This document shows positions 1-5,865 of a DNA stretch of 9,167 nucleotides, in pieces. Position 1 is the stretch's first letter; each line of letters begins with the position of its first letter. The DNA is taken from contig PMDX01000116.1 of the NCBI GenBank assembly GCA_003154635.1, positions 12,592 through 21,758 of the forward strand, given 5' to 3'. Source of the DNA: Actinomycetota bacterium (GTDB lineage Bacteria > Actinomycetota > Geothermincolia > Fen-727 > Anoxymicrobiaceae). The translations under genes were made by a program, and so were the position numbers. Under the pieces are notes generated by a model. The model made no database searches. It was not told the DNA's origin and saw nothing but the letters and a program-made list of their open reading frames with translations.

Positions 1-497
1 TGCTCTCGGCCGAGACCGCGGCGGGCGCCCACCCGGTGCAGGCAGTCGAGATGATGTCGCGCATAGCCGCGATGACCGAGGGGGCTATCGATTACAGCGA
101 TTACCTCGAAGAGGGCGGCAGGTGGGCGCATTGCAGCGCTCCGGACGCTCTTGGTTTTGCCGCCTGCAAGATAGCCAGCGACCTCGGAGCCTCGGCGATC
201 ATAGGTATCACGCGCTTCGGATACACAGCGCACCTTCTCGCTCGATACAGGCCTGCCTCCCGGATAATAGCGATCAGCCCCGTTGAGAAGGTCATGCACA
301 GGCTCTCGCCGCTCTGGGGGGTGCGAGGCATCGTCATGCCCCTTGTTGAGGACCTCACCGAGAACATCCTGATCGTCGTAGACGCGTGCAAGAAAGAAGG
401 CTACATATCAAGCGGTGACCTGGTCGTCGTGGTCGGTGGCTTCCTCGAAGAAAAGATCGGGACCACCAACATGATCAACCTCCACACTGTCGAGTAA
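1..497 (+). CDS. pyk: Pyruvate kinase, C-terminal part (5' end outside window)
   Basis: Pyruvate kinase converts phosphoenolpyruvate and ADP to pyruvate and ATP, the last step of glycolysis, in the cytoplasm. Only the last 164 codons are present; the first whole codon is at base 3. They open with LSAETAAGAHPVQAV, the conserved segment near the end of the catalytic barrel of this family (typically LSxETAxGxxPxxAV). The rest is the alpha/beta C-terminal domain, which in the family binds allosteric effectors: the stretch around ALGFAACKIASDLGA, then ARYRPASRIIAISP, LSPLWGVRGIVMP, and the ending GDLVVVVGG...GTTNMINLHTV. The stop is TAA at 495-497. I see no extra C-terminal PEP-utiliser-like domain of the kind found in some Firmicutes enzymes. 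The gene converges on the histidine kinase gene 12 bases further on, with no obvious hairpin terminator between them. The family assignment is very secure; start, active site and N-terminal domains cannot be seen. Confidence 0.95.
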   Translation, partial: LSAETAAGAHPVQAVEMMSRIAAMTEGAIDYSDYLEEGGRWAHCSAPDALGFAACKIASDLGASAIIGITRFGYTAHLLARYRPASRIIAISPVEKVMHRLSPLWGVRGIVMPLVEDLTENILIVVDACKKEGYISSGDLVVVVGGFLEEKIGTTNMINLHTVE

Positions 498-509
498 CCG
501 CATTCCGGG

Positions 510-1946
510 TCAGTCGGCCTGGAGGGCTCCGATGGTGAATTCGAAACAGGCTCCTCCGTCGTTATAAGCGCGTATGCATCCGCCGTACAGCTTTACTATC
601 TTTTCGACTATCGAGAGGCCTATGCCCGTCTGTCCATCGGCGCCTTTGAAGAACGGGATGAAAAGCTTGTCGAGGTCGCTCTCCTGGAGGCCGCGGCCGG
701 AATCGCGAACCAGGTATCGACGCTTTCCATCGACTGTGCCTGGTGAAGAAACTGATATTGTAAGGCCGTTTTCCGGATTGTGCTTTATCGCGTTTTCGAT
801 GAGGTTAGAGAAGACCTGGTACATGTGCGTTTCGTTGGCGGGCAACACGCCGAGGTCTTTCCCGACGTTGACGGCTACACCGCCTTCCTCAATGTGATCC
901 GCCCGCTCTTCGATGATCTTGAGCACCACGCCTCTTATATCTATGTCGCTCATGCGCTCCGGGAACTGGCCGGCCCGGGCAAGCGTGAGGAGATCCTCGA
1001 TGAGGCGGTTTGCCTTGTCGACGTTTCGCTCGATGAGGTCGAATACCTCCACCACCTCAGGGCCGTAATCTTCCACGGATGGAACCACCATTCTGCGCAG
1101 AGCCTCGCTCGCCGTCTCGATTGCGGCCAGGGGGTTCTTCAAGTCGTGGGAGACGGTATGGGCGAAGCCTTCCAACTCCCCATTGATGCGTGCGAGACGC
1201 TCCTCCGCCAGCGCGCGGACCTCTATCTCGCGCTTCAGGGACTCGTTGACCTCTTTTACCTCCGAAGTCCTCTCCCCGACGATCTTTTCGAGCCTCACGC
1301 GATACTTGGACGCTTCACGCTCAACGCGGTCGCGCCCGGCGAATAGACCGTACATCTCTTCGGCTATCATGTTGAGACCACAGGACACGGCGTCAAGATC
1401 GTCCATTTCCTTGGAGATTACCGTCCTGGTTGAGAGCATGCCGAGGCCGATCTGCGCAATTGCATTGGCGGCTTCCGCGGCCCTGTCATCTCTGTCATGC
1501 CCGTCATCGAATAACCTGAACGAGTTGTCTTCCGGGTCTTTCAGCCACTTGAGGGCAGCTTCGCGGTCGCCGGTTATCATTATTGGGACCTGGGCGTGAT
1601 CTATCCCGGCAAAGAACGCGGCAAGGACTTTTTGAACAGGATTTCTGTAAAGGATTGCGAACCTGGTAGTCCATTCAGGCCTGGTGATCTCCGCGGCGCA
1701 GACCCTGCTCTCCCAACCGACCCACCTGAGGTTTCCGAAGTCCATCATGACGGGGATGGCTATATCGCCAGTCTGCTGGGAGAATCCGAGCATGATAGAG
1801 ACATGGTCTTCTATGTGTTGGGGAAGCAGCACTTCCTTGTCGAGCTCGATTACGGCTACGCCGTCTTCGAGGCTGATCCTTCCAATCGGCGTGCATAAGA
1901 TCGGCCGCTGTTCGCCGATCGCCTCTTCCTGCTCCTTGGTCTCCAT
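510..1946 (-). CDS. Soluble sensor histidine kinase with N-terminal STAS-like (DUF7793/SpoIIAA-like) domain
   Basis: Predicted to autophosphorylate on histidine and pass the phosphate to a response regulator; none is encoded in the window, so it is an orphan here. From ATG at 1946 the protein has 478 residues. About 14-136 resemble small STAS-like domains of the DUF7793/SpoIIAA type: strand-rich start RISLEDGVAVIEL, then YRNPVQKVLAAFFAG and the typical ending DREAALKWL. A helical, probably coiled-coil linker follows (about 205-255). The kinase core has the H-box SHDLKNPL (His267), N-box NLIENAIKHN (about 381-390), G1 box RDSGRGL (Asp415), F-box FIPFFKG and G2 box GQTGIGLSIV (438-447). No membrane segment or signal peptide is visible, so it should be cytoplasmic. 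The frame is open upstream to 2177, but those 77 codons lack domain character and the STAS-like domain begins just after the 1946 ATG, so I prefer 1946; a GGGAG lies 11 bases before it. Kinase assignment is secure; the N-terminal domain is likely; the signal is unknown. Confidence 0.9.
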   Translation of the reverse strand: METKEQEEAIGEQRPILCTPIGRISLEDGVAVIELDKEVLLPQHIEDHVSIMLGFSQQTGDIAIPVMMDFGNLRWVGWESRVCAAEITRPEWTTRFAILYRNPVQKVLAAFFAGIDHAQVPIMITGDREAALKWLKDPEDNSFRLFDDGHDRDDRAAEAANAIAQIGLGMLSTRTVISKEMDDLDAVSCGLNMIAEEMYGLFAGRDRVEREASKYRVRLEKIVGERTSEVKEVNESLKREIEVRALAEERLARINGELEGFAHTVSHDLKNPLAAIETASEALRRMVVPSVEDYGPEVVEVFDLIERNVDKANRLIEDLLTLARAGQFPERMSDIDIRGVVLKIIEERADHIEEGGVAVNVGKDLGVLPANETHMYQVFSNLIENAIKHNPENGLTISVSSPGTVDGKRRYLVRDSGRGLQESDLDKLFIPFFKGADGQTGIGLSIVEKIVKLYGGCIRAYNDGGACFEFTIGALQAD

Positions 1947-2417
1947 ATAAACACATGCTCCCACTTGCTCATGGAGGCCCGCCGGGGTGCGCGAGCCATC
2001 CGTGACTCTCCCGGATGCTTGTGGAAATACGCTGTCAGTCACACGTCTAAAGGAGTTCCGGCTCCCCCTGATGTGGCTGCATCTCAGGCGCTTCTGACCA
2101 CAACGGTAGAAGCATACATCAGGATCAGGTTCCTCCGCTTCGGCTACATGGCTAAAATCCGTCAACCACATGGTCATCCACGCATCATGGAGTTTTCTTC
2201 AATTCCAGATGAGAAAACACCTTCTTGAGCCCTGCACTTTGAGGCAATCACGCAAACCGGGGTCAAGAGGCTGTTGCGTTCTCACTGCTTGAGCCGGGTC
2301 TCTCGGGATATGGTTATTCCTCGAGGTCCTCGCGGAAAGAGCGATATTGGTCAAATGCAGGTCCGCTGCGGAGTTCCACGGAAAAAAGTACCCCTCGCCC
2401 TGCACTCGGGGATATTT
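1947..2417 (-). other. Gene-free stretch: long leader upstream of the histidine kinase, with small inverted repeats
   Basis: This 471-base interval separates the dehydrogenase stop from the preferred kinase start. No convincing gene, tRNA or known riboswitch was recognised. The upstream extension of the kinase frame (to 2177) reads as basic, arginine/cysteine-containing sequence without recognisable domains. On the minus strand there is a 6-base-pair hairpin, CATCCG/CGGATG (1997-2002 with 2012-2017, loop 9). One loop-side strand can instead pair with an upstream segment (2002-2007 with 2037-2042, GTGACT/AGTCAC), so the two pairings are mutually exclusive. A separate inverted repeat ACGCAA/TTGCGT lies at 2250-2255 and 2274-2279. 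Short repeats of this size arise by chance, so a structured regulatory leader is only a possibility. No clear -35/-10 pair was found. Confidence 0.4.
2382..2411 (-). terminator. Weak candidate intrinsic terminator after the dehydrogenase gene
   Basis: On the minus strand, seven bases after the TAG stop, a CCCC/GGGG stem (2408-2411 with 2391-2394) closes a 13-base loop. After a TAC it is followed by six T residues (2382-2387). Position and T-run suit an intrinsic terminator, but the stem is only four base pairs, so this is tentative. Confidence 0.3.
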
Positions 2418-3245
2418 CTAGAGGGTGGAGTCCTTGCGGACTTTCTTGACCTGATGGTCCATGTAGAGGTCTACGAGCCAGGGAACGAGCCTCTTTGCCA
2501 GCCAGAGTACGCGCACCGAACCCGGTCCTATGAAGAACTTGCCTTTCTTGATGCCCTGGACAAGCGCGGCGGCGACTTCATCGGGCTGCATGAGCCCGCC
2601 ACCCTCGCTGACGGCCACCGTCTCCGGCGGCTTGGTCAGGTTCTCGACCTTGAAACCGGGGGTGTCGGTGTCGGGCGGGCACAGTATTGAGACGCCTATC
2701 CCGTAACGCTTCAGCTCGCTCCTGAGCACTTCGCTGAAACCGATGATCGCATATTTCGACGGGCAATAATCAGAGTAACCGAAAGCACCCATGAACCCGA
2801 GGACGGAAGTGACGTTAACAACGTACCCGCCTCGCTCCTTCATGTGTGGCAAGAGGGCGGTGACCGTGTTCCAGTCGCCGTAGATATGGACTTTCATCGT
2901 CTCGTCGAACTGCTTGTACGTGATCTTCTCGAAGTAATTTGGATACGCACGGCCCTGGGAGTTGATCAGGATATCGGGGGCTCCGAACTCCTCGACGGCT
3001 TCATTCATGACCTTGTTGACCTGGTCGTGGTCGGTCACGTCGAGTTGTTTGAATCCCGAACGCTGTACGCCGCTCTTCTTGCTGTTGTCGATCTTTGCGA
3101 GGGCATCCTCGAGCCGCTCCTTACCCCTGGCGAAGATGAAGACGTTGGAGCCGTAGCCCGCCAGCAGCGTCGCCGCTGAGAGGCCGATGCCGCTGGAGCC
3201 TCCCACGATGTAGACGGTCTTGCCTTCGAAGTCGGTGACTTTCAT
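2418..3245 (-). CDS. Short-chain dehydrogenase/reductase of the 3-ketodihydrosphingosine reductase type
   Basis: Predicted NADP(H)-dependent oxidoreductase of 275 residues. The Rossmann glycine motif is GGSSGIG (15-21), Arg40 after the second strand suits NADPH, DV at 69-70 suits adenine binding, and NSQG (95-98) stands where NAG usually is. Catalytic Ser147, Tyr160 and Lys164 are present (YxxxK as YCPSK). PPDTDTPGF (190-198) followed by TKPPET (204-209) is a hallmark of 3-ketodihydrosphingosine reductases (KDSR), as is the basic, hydrophobic tail (about 244-270), which in that family associates with membranes. The substrate is therefore probably a long-chain 3-keto lipid, but bacterial members also act on other substrates and no sphingolipid gene lies nearby. 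Odd: the Asn usual in the NxxxG segment after helix 4 is His120 (KVHIYGD), which may change the catalytic tetrad. The ATG at 3245 has a strong GGAGG seven bases upstream. Likely monocistronic. Confidence 0.88.
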   Translation of the reverse strand: MKVTDFEGKTVYIVGGSSGIGLSAATLLAGYGSNVFIFARGKERLEDALAKIDNSKKSGVQRSGFKQLDVTDHDQVNKVMNEAVEEFGAPDILINSQGRAYPNYFEKITYKQFDETMKVHIYGDWNTVTALLPHMKERGGYVVNVTSVLGFMGAFGYSDYCPSKYAIIGFSEVLRSELKRYGIGVSILCPPDTDTPGFKVENLTKPPETVAVSEGGGLMQPDEVAAALVQGIKKGKFFIGPGSVRVLWLAKRLVPWLVDLYMDHQVKKVRKDSTL

Positions 3246-3279
3246 GTGCCCCCCTCCCGTCGAGACTTGTCATTCGTAT

Positions 3280-3285
3280 CTTATA
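3280..3285 (-). promoter_or_regulatory. Possible -10 element for the dehydrogenase gene
   Basis: TATAAG on the minus strand lies about 35 bases upstream of the dehydrogenase ATG, which would leave a leader of roughly 28 bases. The hexamer at -35 spacing (CTGGCG) matches the consensus poorly, so the call rests on the -10 box and its position. It overlaps the upstream edge of the decayed repeat-protein fragment. Confidence 0.3.
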
Positions 3286-3286
3286 G

Positions 3287-3464
3287 GTTGAGGAGTCCAT
3301 TGCGCCAGCAGACAACCGTGCAGACGCACCGACAGAACAATCTGAACGTGGCCGAGCGGGCCATGTACTGGAACAACCGTAGCGACGGCCATACCTCCAT
3401 CGGGTCCCCCTCTCCCGATACCGAGTGGTACGTTCCCGAGGGTTTCACGGGTTCCGGTTTTGAC
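3287..3464 (+). pseudogene. Decayed fragment of an actinobacterial surface repeat protein
   Basis: A rightward coding relic lies between two leftward genes. From 3318 to 3464 one frame reads through NVAERAMYWNNRSDGHTSIG and then TEWYVPEGFTGSGFD. These match the consensus of a tandem repeat I know from large secreted or surface-anchored proteins of deep-branching Actinobacteria, roughly V(V)AERxMYxNxxxxGHxSIG followed by xWYxxEGxTGxGFDxxxxxxNP. Just upstream, in the frame one base off, 3287-3316 reads VEESIAPADN, which fits the segment that normally precedes VST...; a one-base insertion near 3317 would join them. After GFD the expected downstream segment (TxxxLxNPG) is missing and the frame stops at 3521. 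There is no start, signal peptide or complete repeat unit, so it is a remnant and not a gene. Repeat recognition is by memory of the motif; the frameshift is inference. Confidence 0.55.
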
Positions 3465-3560
3465 GGCCGTGCGGGAGGCACTTCATCTGTCGGGATCCGA
3501 GGCACCAACCAGGCCCCCTGACCGGCCTATGGCTCCGTTCATCTCACGGTTGATGCTTGA
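3465..3560. other. Rest of the dehydrogenase/glycosyltransferase intergenic region
   Basis: About 100 bases with no recognisable gene. A perfect 10-base palindrome CTTGATCAAG (3556-3565) overlaps the glycosyltransferase stop codon, but no T-run follows it on the minus strand, so it is not called a terminator. Some of this stretch may be further decayed repeat-protein sequence. Confidence 0.35.
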
Positions 3561-5168
3561 TCAAGAGCCCATCTTCGCTTTCCCGGGAGCCGTGTTTGTT
3601 GTCGTGTCGGGCTTGACCCGCGTTACGAACATGGAATCCATCTTGCCGCCTTCGTCCTTTTTGAACTCACGTATGACCTGGAGAGGCCACGAGGAGGGAA
3701 TGCCGGTCGATGCGCCGTTTATGATGAGGAACGTGGGCCGTTCCGAAGCCGCCTTTTCGCAAGTGTTCCTTAGAAAGTCGGTGAACCCTTTTCTATACTC
3801 GAGCTGAAGCGTCACGATGTGAAGGTTGGTGTCGTTGCCGGTATAGAGTTGCAGCACCAGTTGGACAAAGTAGTCGTTGACGACGACGTTGACCGCGCGG
3901 TTCCGGCTCAGGTCCTTGATCATGCCGGCGGTCTCGATCATGCCTATTCCGGCATCTCGACCCTTGAGGTAGTCGGCTTCTCCCTGCGTACCCCGGATCA
4001 TCCCGGCGGACAGGCTGGCGGCAGGCACGAGCACCGCTAACATCAGTGCGAGCAGTGCGATCGCGGAAACCGCAGCAACGGGCACGCGGCCCGGCCGCTG
4101 CCTGCGTCGCCATGCCCGTAAGATGAAGACGGAAGCTTCGTGGAGCGCGTATGCGGCGGCCAGAAGAAGCGGAGGGACGAGCACAAGATAGAACCTGGCC
4201 CATGTGAACCTGCCGACGAGAGAGATGACAGATGCTCCGATGATGACCCAGGCCCAGAGGAAGTCCCCGGGCCTCCAACGCTTTGCGAGCCCCAGGACCA
4301 GGCCGAATACCGCGACGGCGAAAAGAACCGGCGTGAGATACCTGACCATCGAAAGCAGTATCGAGGCGTTGAACCTGAAGAACGTCTTCAGTGGGGTGGC
4401 CAGGGCCGCGGTTATCCCCTTGGAGCGCGTGGCGATGTAATGGCTCCGTGCGGCGTATTTCGGCGATAGCCTGAGAAGATTGAGGATCGCAAAGCCGAGC
4501 AGGAGCGACAGTCCCACCGTCAGACCCCATCTCAGCATGGGCAGCCGGCCGTCACCGTCCCTTTCTTTTGGCCCCCTGACGAGATAGGCGAACGGCACGA
4601 TCACAAAGAGCAGCGTCGCGGTTCCCTTTGTCAGGAGTGCCATGCCGGTGGCGATGCTTGTTCCAACGAGGTAGACGAGCTTGCCCGACCTTGCCGCCTT
4701 GACCGCGAAGTAGATCGCAAACACAAAGAGCGCCTGCAGCATGCACTCCGCTATCGCCAGCCTGTCGTAAAACAACGCGAACGGGCAGATCGCGTATAGG
4801 AATCCGGTGAACACACCGAACTCGAGGTTCATCAGCTCTTTACCGATGAGGATCATCCCGACCATCGTGAGAGCTCCGAAGAACACCGACGTCAGGCGCC
4901 CGGCGAGGAGCGGGTCCCTGAAAACGCCGAGCAACGGCACCATCGACCAGGAATGGAGAGGTGGCTTGCCATCCCACAGGAGCGAAGCCCACATGTGCCC
5001 CGACTGCGCGTCTCTCGCCCACTTGAGGTAGATCGCCTCGTCAATGAAGATCGGAACACCCTTGATGTTCACGGTGCGGGTGACCAGGTACAGGGCGAAA
5101 AGCGGAGGCAAGGCAAGGAGGGCGGGTTTACCCACGACAACAGAAGTAAAACGCCGCCGCTTGTCCAT
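3561..5168 (-). CDS. GT-C membrane glycosyltransferase, family 39 (PMT/ArnT-like)
   Basis: Predicted polytopic membrane enzyme (535 residues) that transfers a sugar from a polyprenyl-phosphate donor to a protein, lipid or glycan on the outer face of the membrane. The family shows as an N-terminal membrane segment (about 12-31), then IDEAIYLKWA with the acidic pair Asp43-Glu44 expected in the first external loop of GT-C enzymes, DGKPPLHSW (66-74), and YDRLAIAECML (134-144), matching the family's YxRxxxxDxxL region. Many further hydrophobic helices run to about residue 390. The last roughly 145 residues are mostly soluble with no named domain recognised. ATG 5168 is preferred over ATG 5174: GGGGAG lies seven bases before the former but only one before the latter. 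The gene is divergent from the marR-type gene and has its own candidate promoter. The acceptor is unknown; the nearby surface-protein relic and Ser/Thr-rich lipoproteins make protein glycosylation conceivable but unproven. Confidence 0.87.
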   Translation of the reverse strand: MDKRRRFTSVVVGKPALLALPPLFALYLVTRTVNIKGVPIFIDEAIYLKWARDAQSGHMWASLLWDGKPPLHSWSMVPLLGVFRDPLLAGRLTSVFFGALTMVGMILIGKELMNLEFGVFTGFLYAICPFALFYDRLAIAECMLQALFVFAIYFAVKAARSGKLVYLVGTSIATGMALLTKGTATLLFVIVPFAYLVRGPKERDGDGRLPMLRWGLTVGLSLLLGFAILNLLRLSPKYAARSHYIATRSKGITAALATPLKTFFRFNASILLSMVRYLTPVLFAVAVFGLVLGLAKRWRPGDFLWAWVIIGASVISLVGRFTWARFYLVLVPPLLLAAAYALHEASVFILRAWRRRQRPGRVPVAAVSAIALLALMLAVLVPAASLSAGMIRGTQGEADYLKGRDAGIGMIETAGMIKDLSRNRAVNVVVNDYFVQLVLQLYTGNDTNLHIVTLQLEYRKGFTDFLRNTCEKAASERPTFLIINGASTGIPSSWPLQVIREFKKDEGGKMDSMFVTRVKPDTTTNTAPGKAKMGS

Positions 5169-5198
5169 TGCCATGCTCCCCGCGTTTCAGAACCCGAA

Positions 5199-5239
5199 AC
5201 AGTTGCCTGTTTTGCCGTGGCAATAATTATATCAACTGT
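5199..5239 (-). promoter_or_regulatory. Candidate promoter and operator of the glycosyltransferase gene
   Basis: A consensus -10 box TATAAT lies on the minus strand at 5226-5231, about 58 bases upstream of the preferred ATG. The hexamer 17 bases upstream (TGCAAT, 5249-5254) is a poor -35. The -10 box sits inside a perfect 7-base inverted repeat, ACAGTTG (5199-5205) and CAACTGT (5233-5239). One arm abuts the -10 and the other falls downstream of the expected start of transcription, a typical operator layout. A nested TTGCC/GGCAA pair lies at 5203-5207 and 5219-5223. The neighbouring MarR-type protein is an obvious candidate ligand, by inference only. Confidence 0.45.
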
Positions 5240-5281
5240 CTCCGTGACATTGCATTCGCCGGCGTCCGGGAAGCCCTTGCC

Positions 5282-5323
5282 CTTTTTAACGACTCTTTAA
5301 CAGAAAACCCAGTTCATATTAAT
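5282..5323 (+). promoter_or_regulatory. Candidate promoter region and direct repeat upstream of the marR-type gene
   Basis: Two copies of TTTAAC (5285-5290 and 5296-5301) lie exactly 11 bases apart, about one helical turn; over 11-base units, 8 positions agree. An AT-rich TATTAA(T) at 5317-5323 could serve as a -10 box, but no well-spaced consensus -35 is present (TTTAAC sits 15 bases upstream). The layout suits a regulated promoter for the rightward operon, perhaps autoregulated. Confidence 0.3.
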
Positions 5324-5370
5324 CGGTCCGAACGACAATCCTCATGATGTCATCGAGAGAAGTGATTGAA

Positions 5371-5832
5371 ATGGAAAGTACATCATTATACGAGACGGGT
5401 TCGGAAGGAGAGCTACATTTCCGCCAGGTGGGCCTGGTTTTGATAGGCCTCTCGAGAAGATTGCAGGACCTGGGCTACCGCACGCGGGCGGGCAGCAGGA
5501 TCTCACTGGAACAGGCATTCTTTCTCATCGAGCTGGCACGAGCCGGAACGATAACCATCCGAAAACGGGGCGCGAGGGCGGGCGAGCCGCAGCCGGTTCG
5601 AGACCGCTTCGCGAAGAAGCTGGTGAGGAAAGGCCTCGCAAACAGGACCAGGGACTGGGACGACAGGCGCGTCATCCATTTTACCCCGACCGCCGCGGGC
5701 AGAGAGCTCGCAGAAGAGCTGTTGCAAGAGTACACACATGCGGTGGCGGGGGCCTTTGAAGGCGCAAGTTGGAGAGAGCGCGATGCGTTCCTGACCATGT
5801 TGACGTTGATAGACGAGGCACTGACCGATTGA
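5371..5832 (+). CDS. MarR-family winged-helix transcriptional regulator
   Basis: Predicted dimeric DNA-binding repressor or activator of 153 residues; it probably senses a small ligand or envelope stress and controls its own operon and perhaps the divergent glycosyltransferase. An N-terminal dimerisation helix (about 16-36) is followed by the winged-helix domain (about 44-110). RFAKKLVRKGLANRTRDWDDRR and the strand IHFTPTAAGREL match the MarR pattern of recognition helix, DxxDRR wing and xLTxxGREL. A C-terminal helical region (about 111-152) completes the dimer fold. Odd: the segment leading into the recognition helix, GARAGEPQPVRDRF, is rich in Gly, Pro and charge where most members have a SxSTVSR-like sequence, so DNA recognition may be atypical. 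Start choice is uncertain: ATGs at 5344 and 5347 are in frame but lack a ribosome site, whereas GAGAGAAG stands eight bases before ATG 5371. The next gene begins 33 bases after the stop, so co-transcription is likely. Confidence 0.82.
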   Translation: MESTSLYETGSEGELHFRQVGLVLIGLSRRLQDLGYRTRAGSRISLEQAFFLIELARAGTITIRKRGARAGEPQPVRDRFAKKLVRKGLANRTRDWDDRRVIHFTPTAAGRELAEELLQEYTHAVAGAFEGASWRERDAFLTMLTLIDEALTD

Positions 5833-5865
5833 ACGGTAACGAAAGACAAAAGAAAGGAAACCAGT

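Noticed and set aside
780..1346. 188-codon plus-strand open frame
   Set aside because: Lies wholly antisense to the conserved kinase core, whose motifs fix the real frame.
2041..2160. TPP riboswitch, suggested by GAACCTGATC and CTGAGA on the minus strand
   Set aside because: The two motifs occur in the reverse order to a TPP riboswitch and the expected helices are absent.
1947..2177. 77-codon upstream extension of the histidine kinase frame as coding
   Set aside because: No domain character, Arg/Cys-rich composition unlike the rest, and the STAS-like domain begins directly after the internal ATG at 1946. Kept as a possible alternative in the findings.
2241..2300. Cyclic-di-GMP-I riboswitch, suggested by CACGCAAACC on the plus strand
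   Set aside because: The downstream GGGACGCAAAGCC-like core and the tetraloop/receptor pair are missing, and no plus-strand gene follows.
3246..3521. 91-codon plus-strand open frame as an intact gene
   Set aside because: It begins inside the dehydrogenase leader with no ribosome site; only its middle resembles a known repeat, so it is called as a decayed fragment.
3556..3565. CTTGATCAAG palindrome as a terminator for the glycosyltransferase gene
   Set aside because: It overlaps the stop codon, has no loop and no T-run follows on the minus strand.
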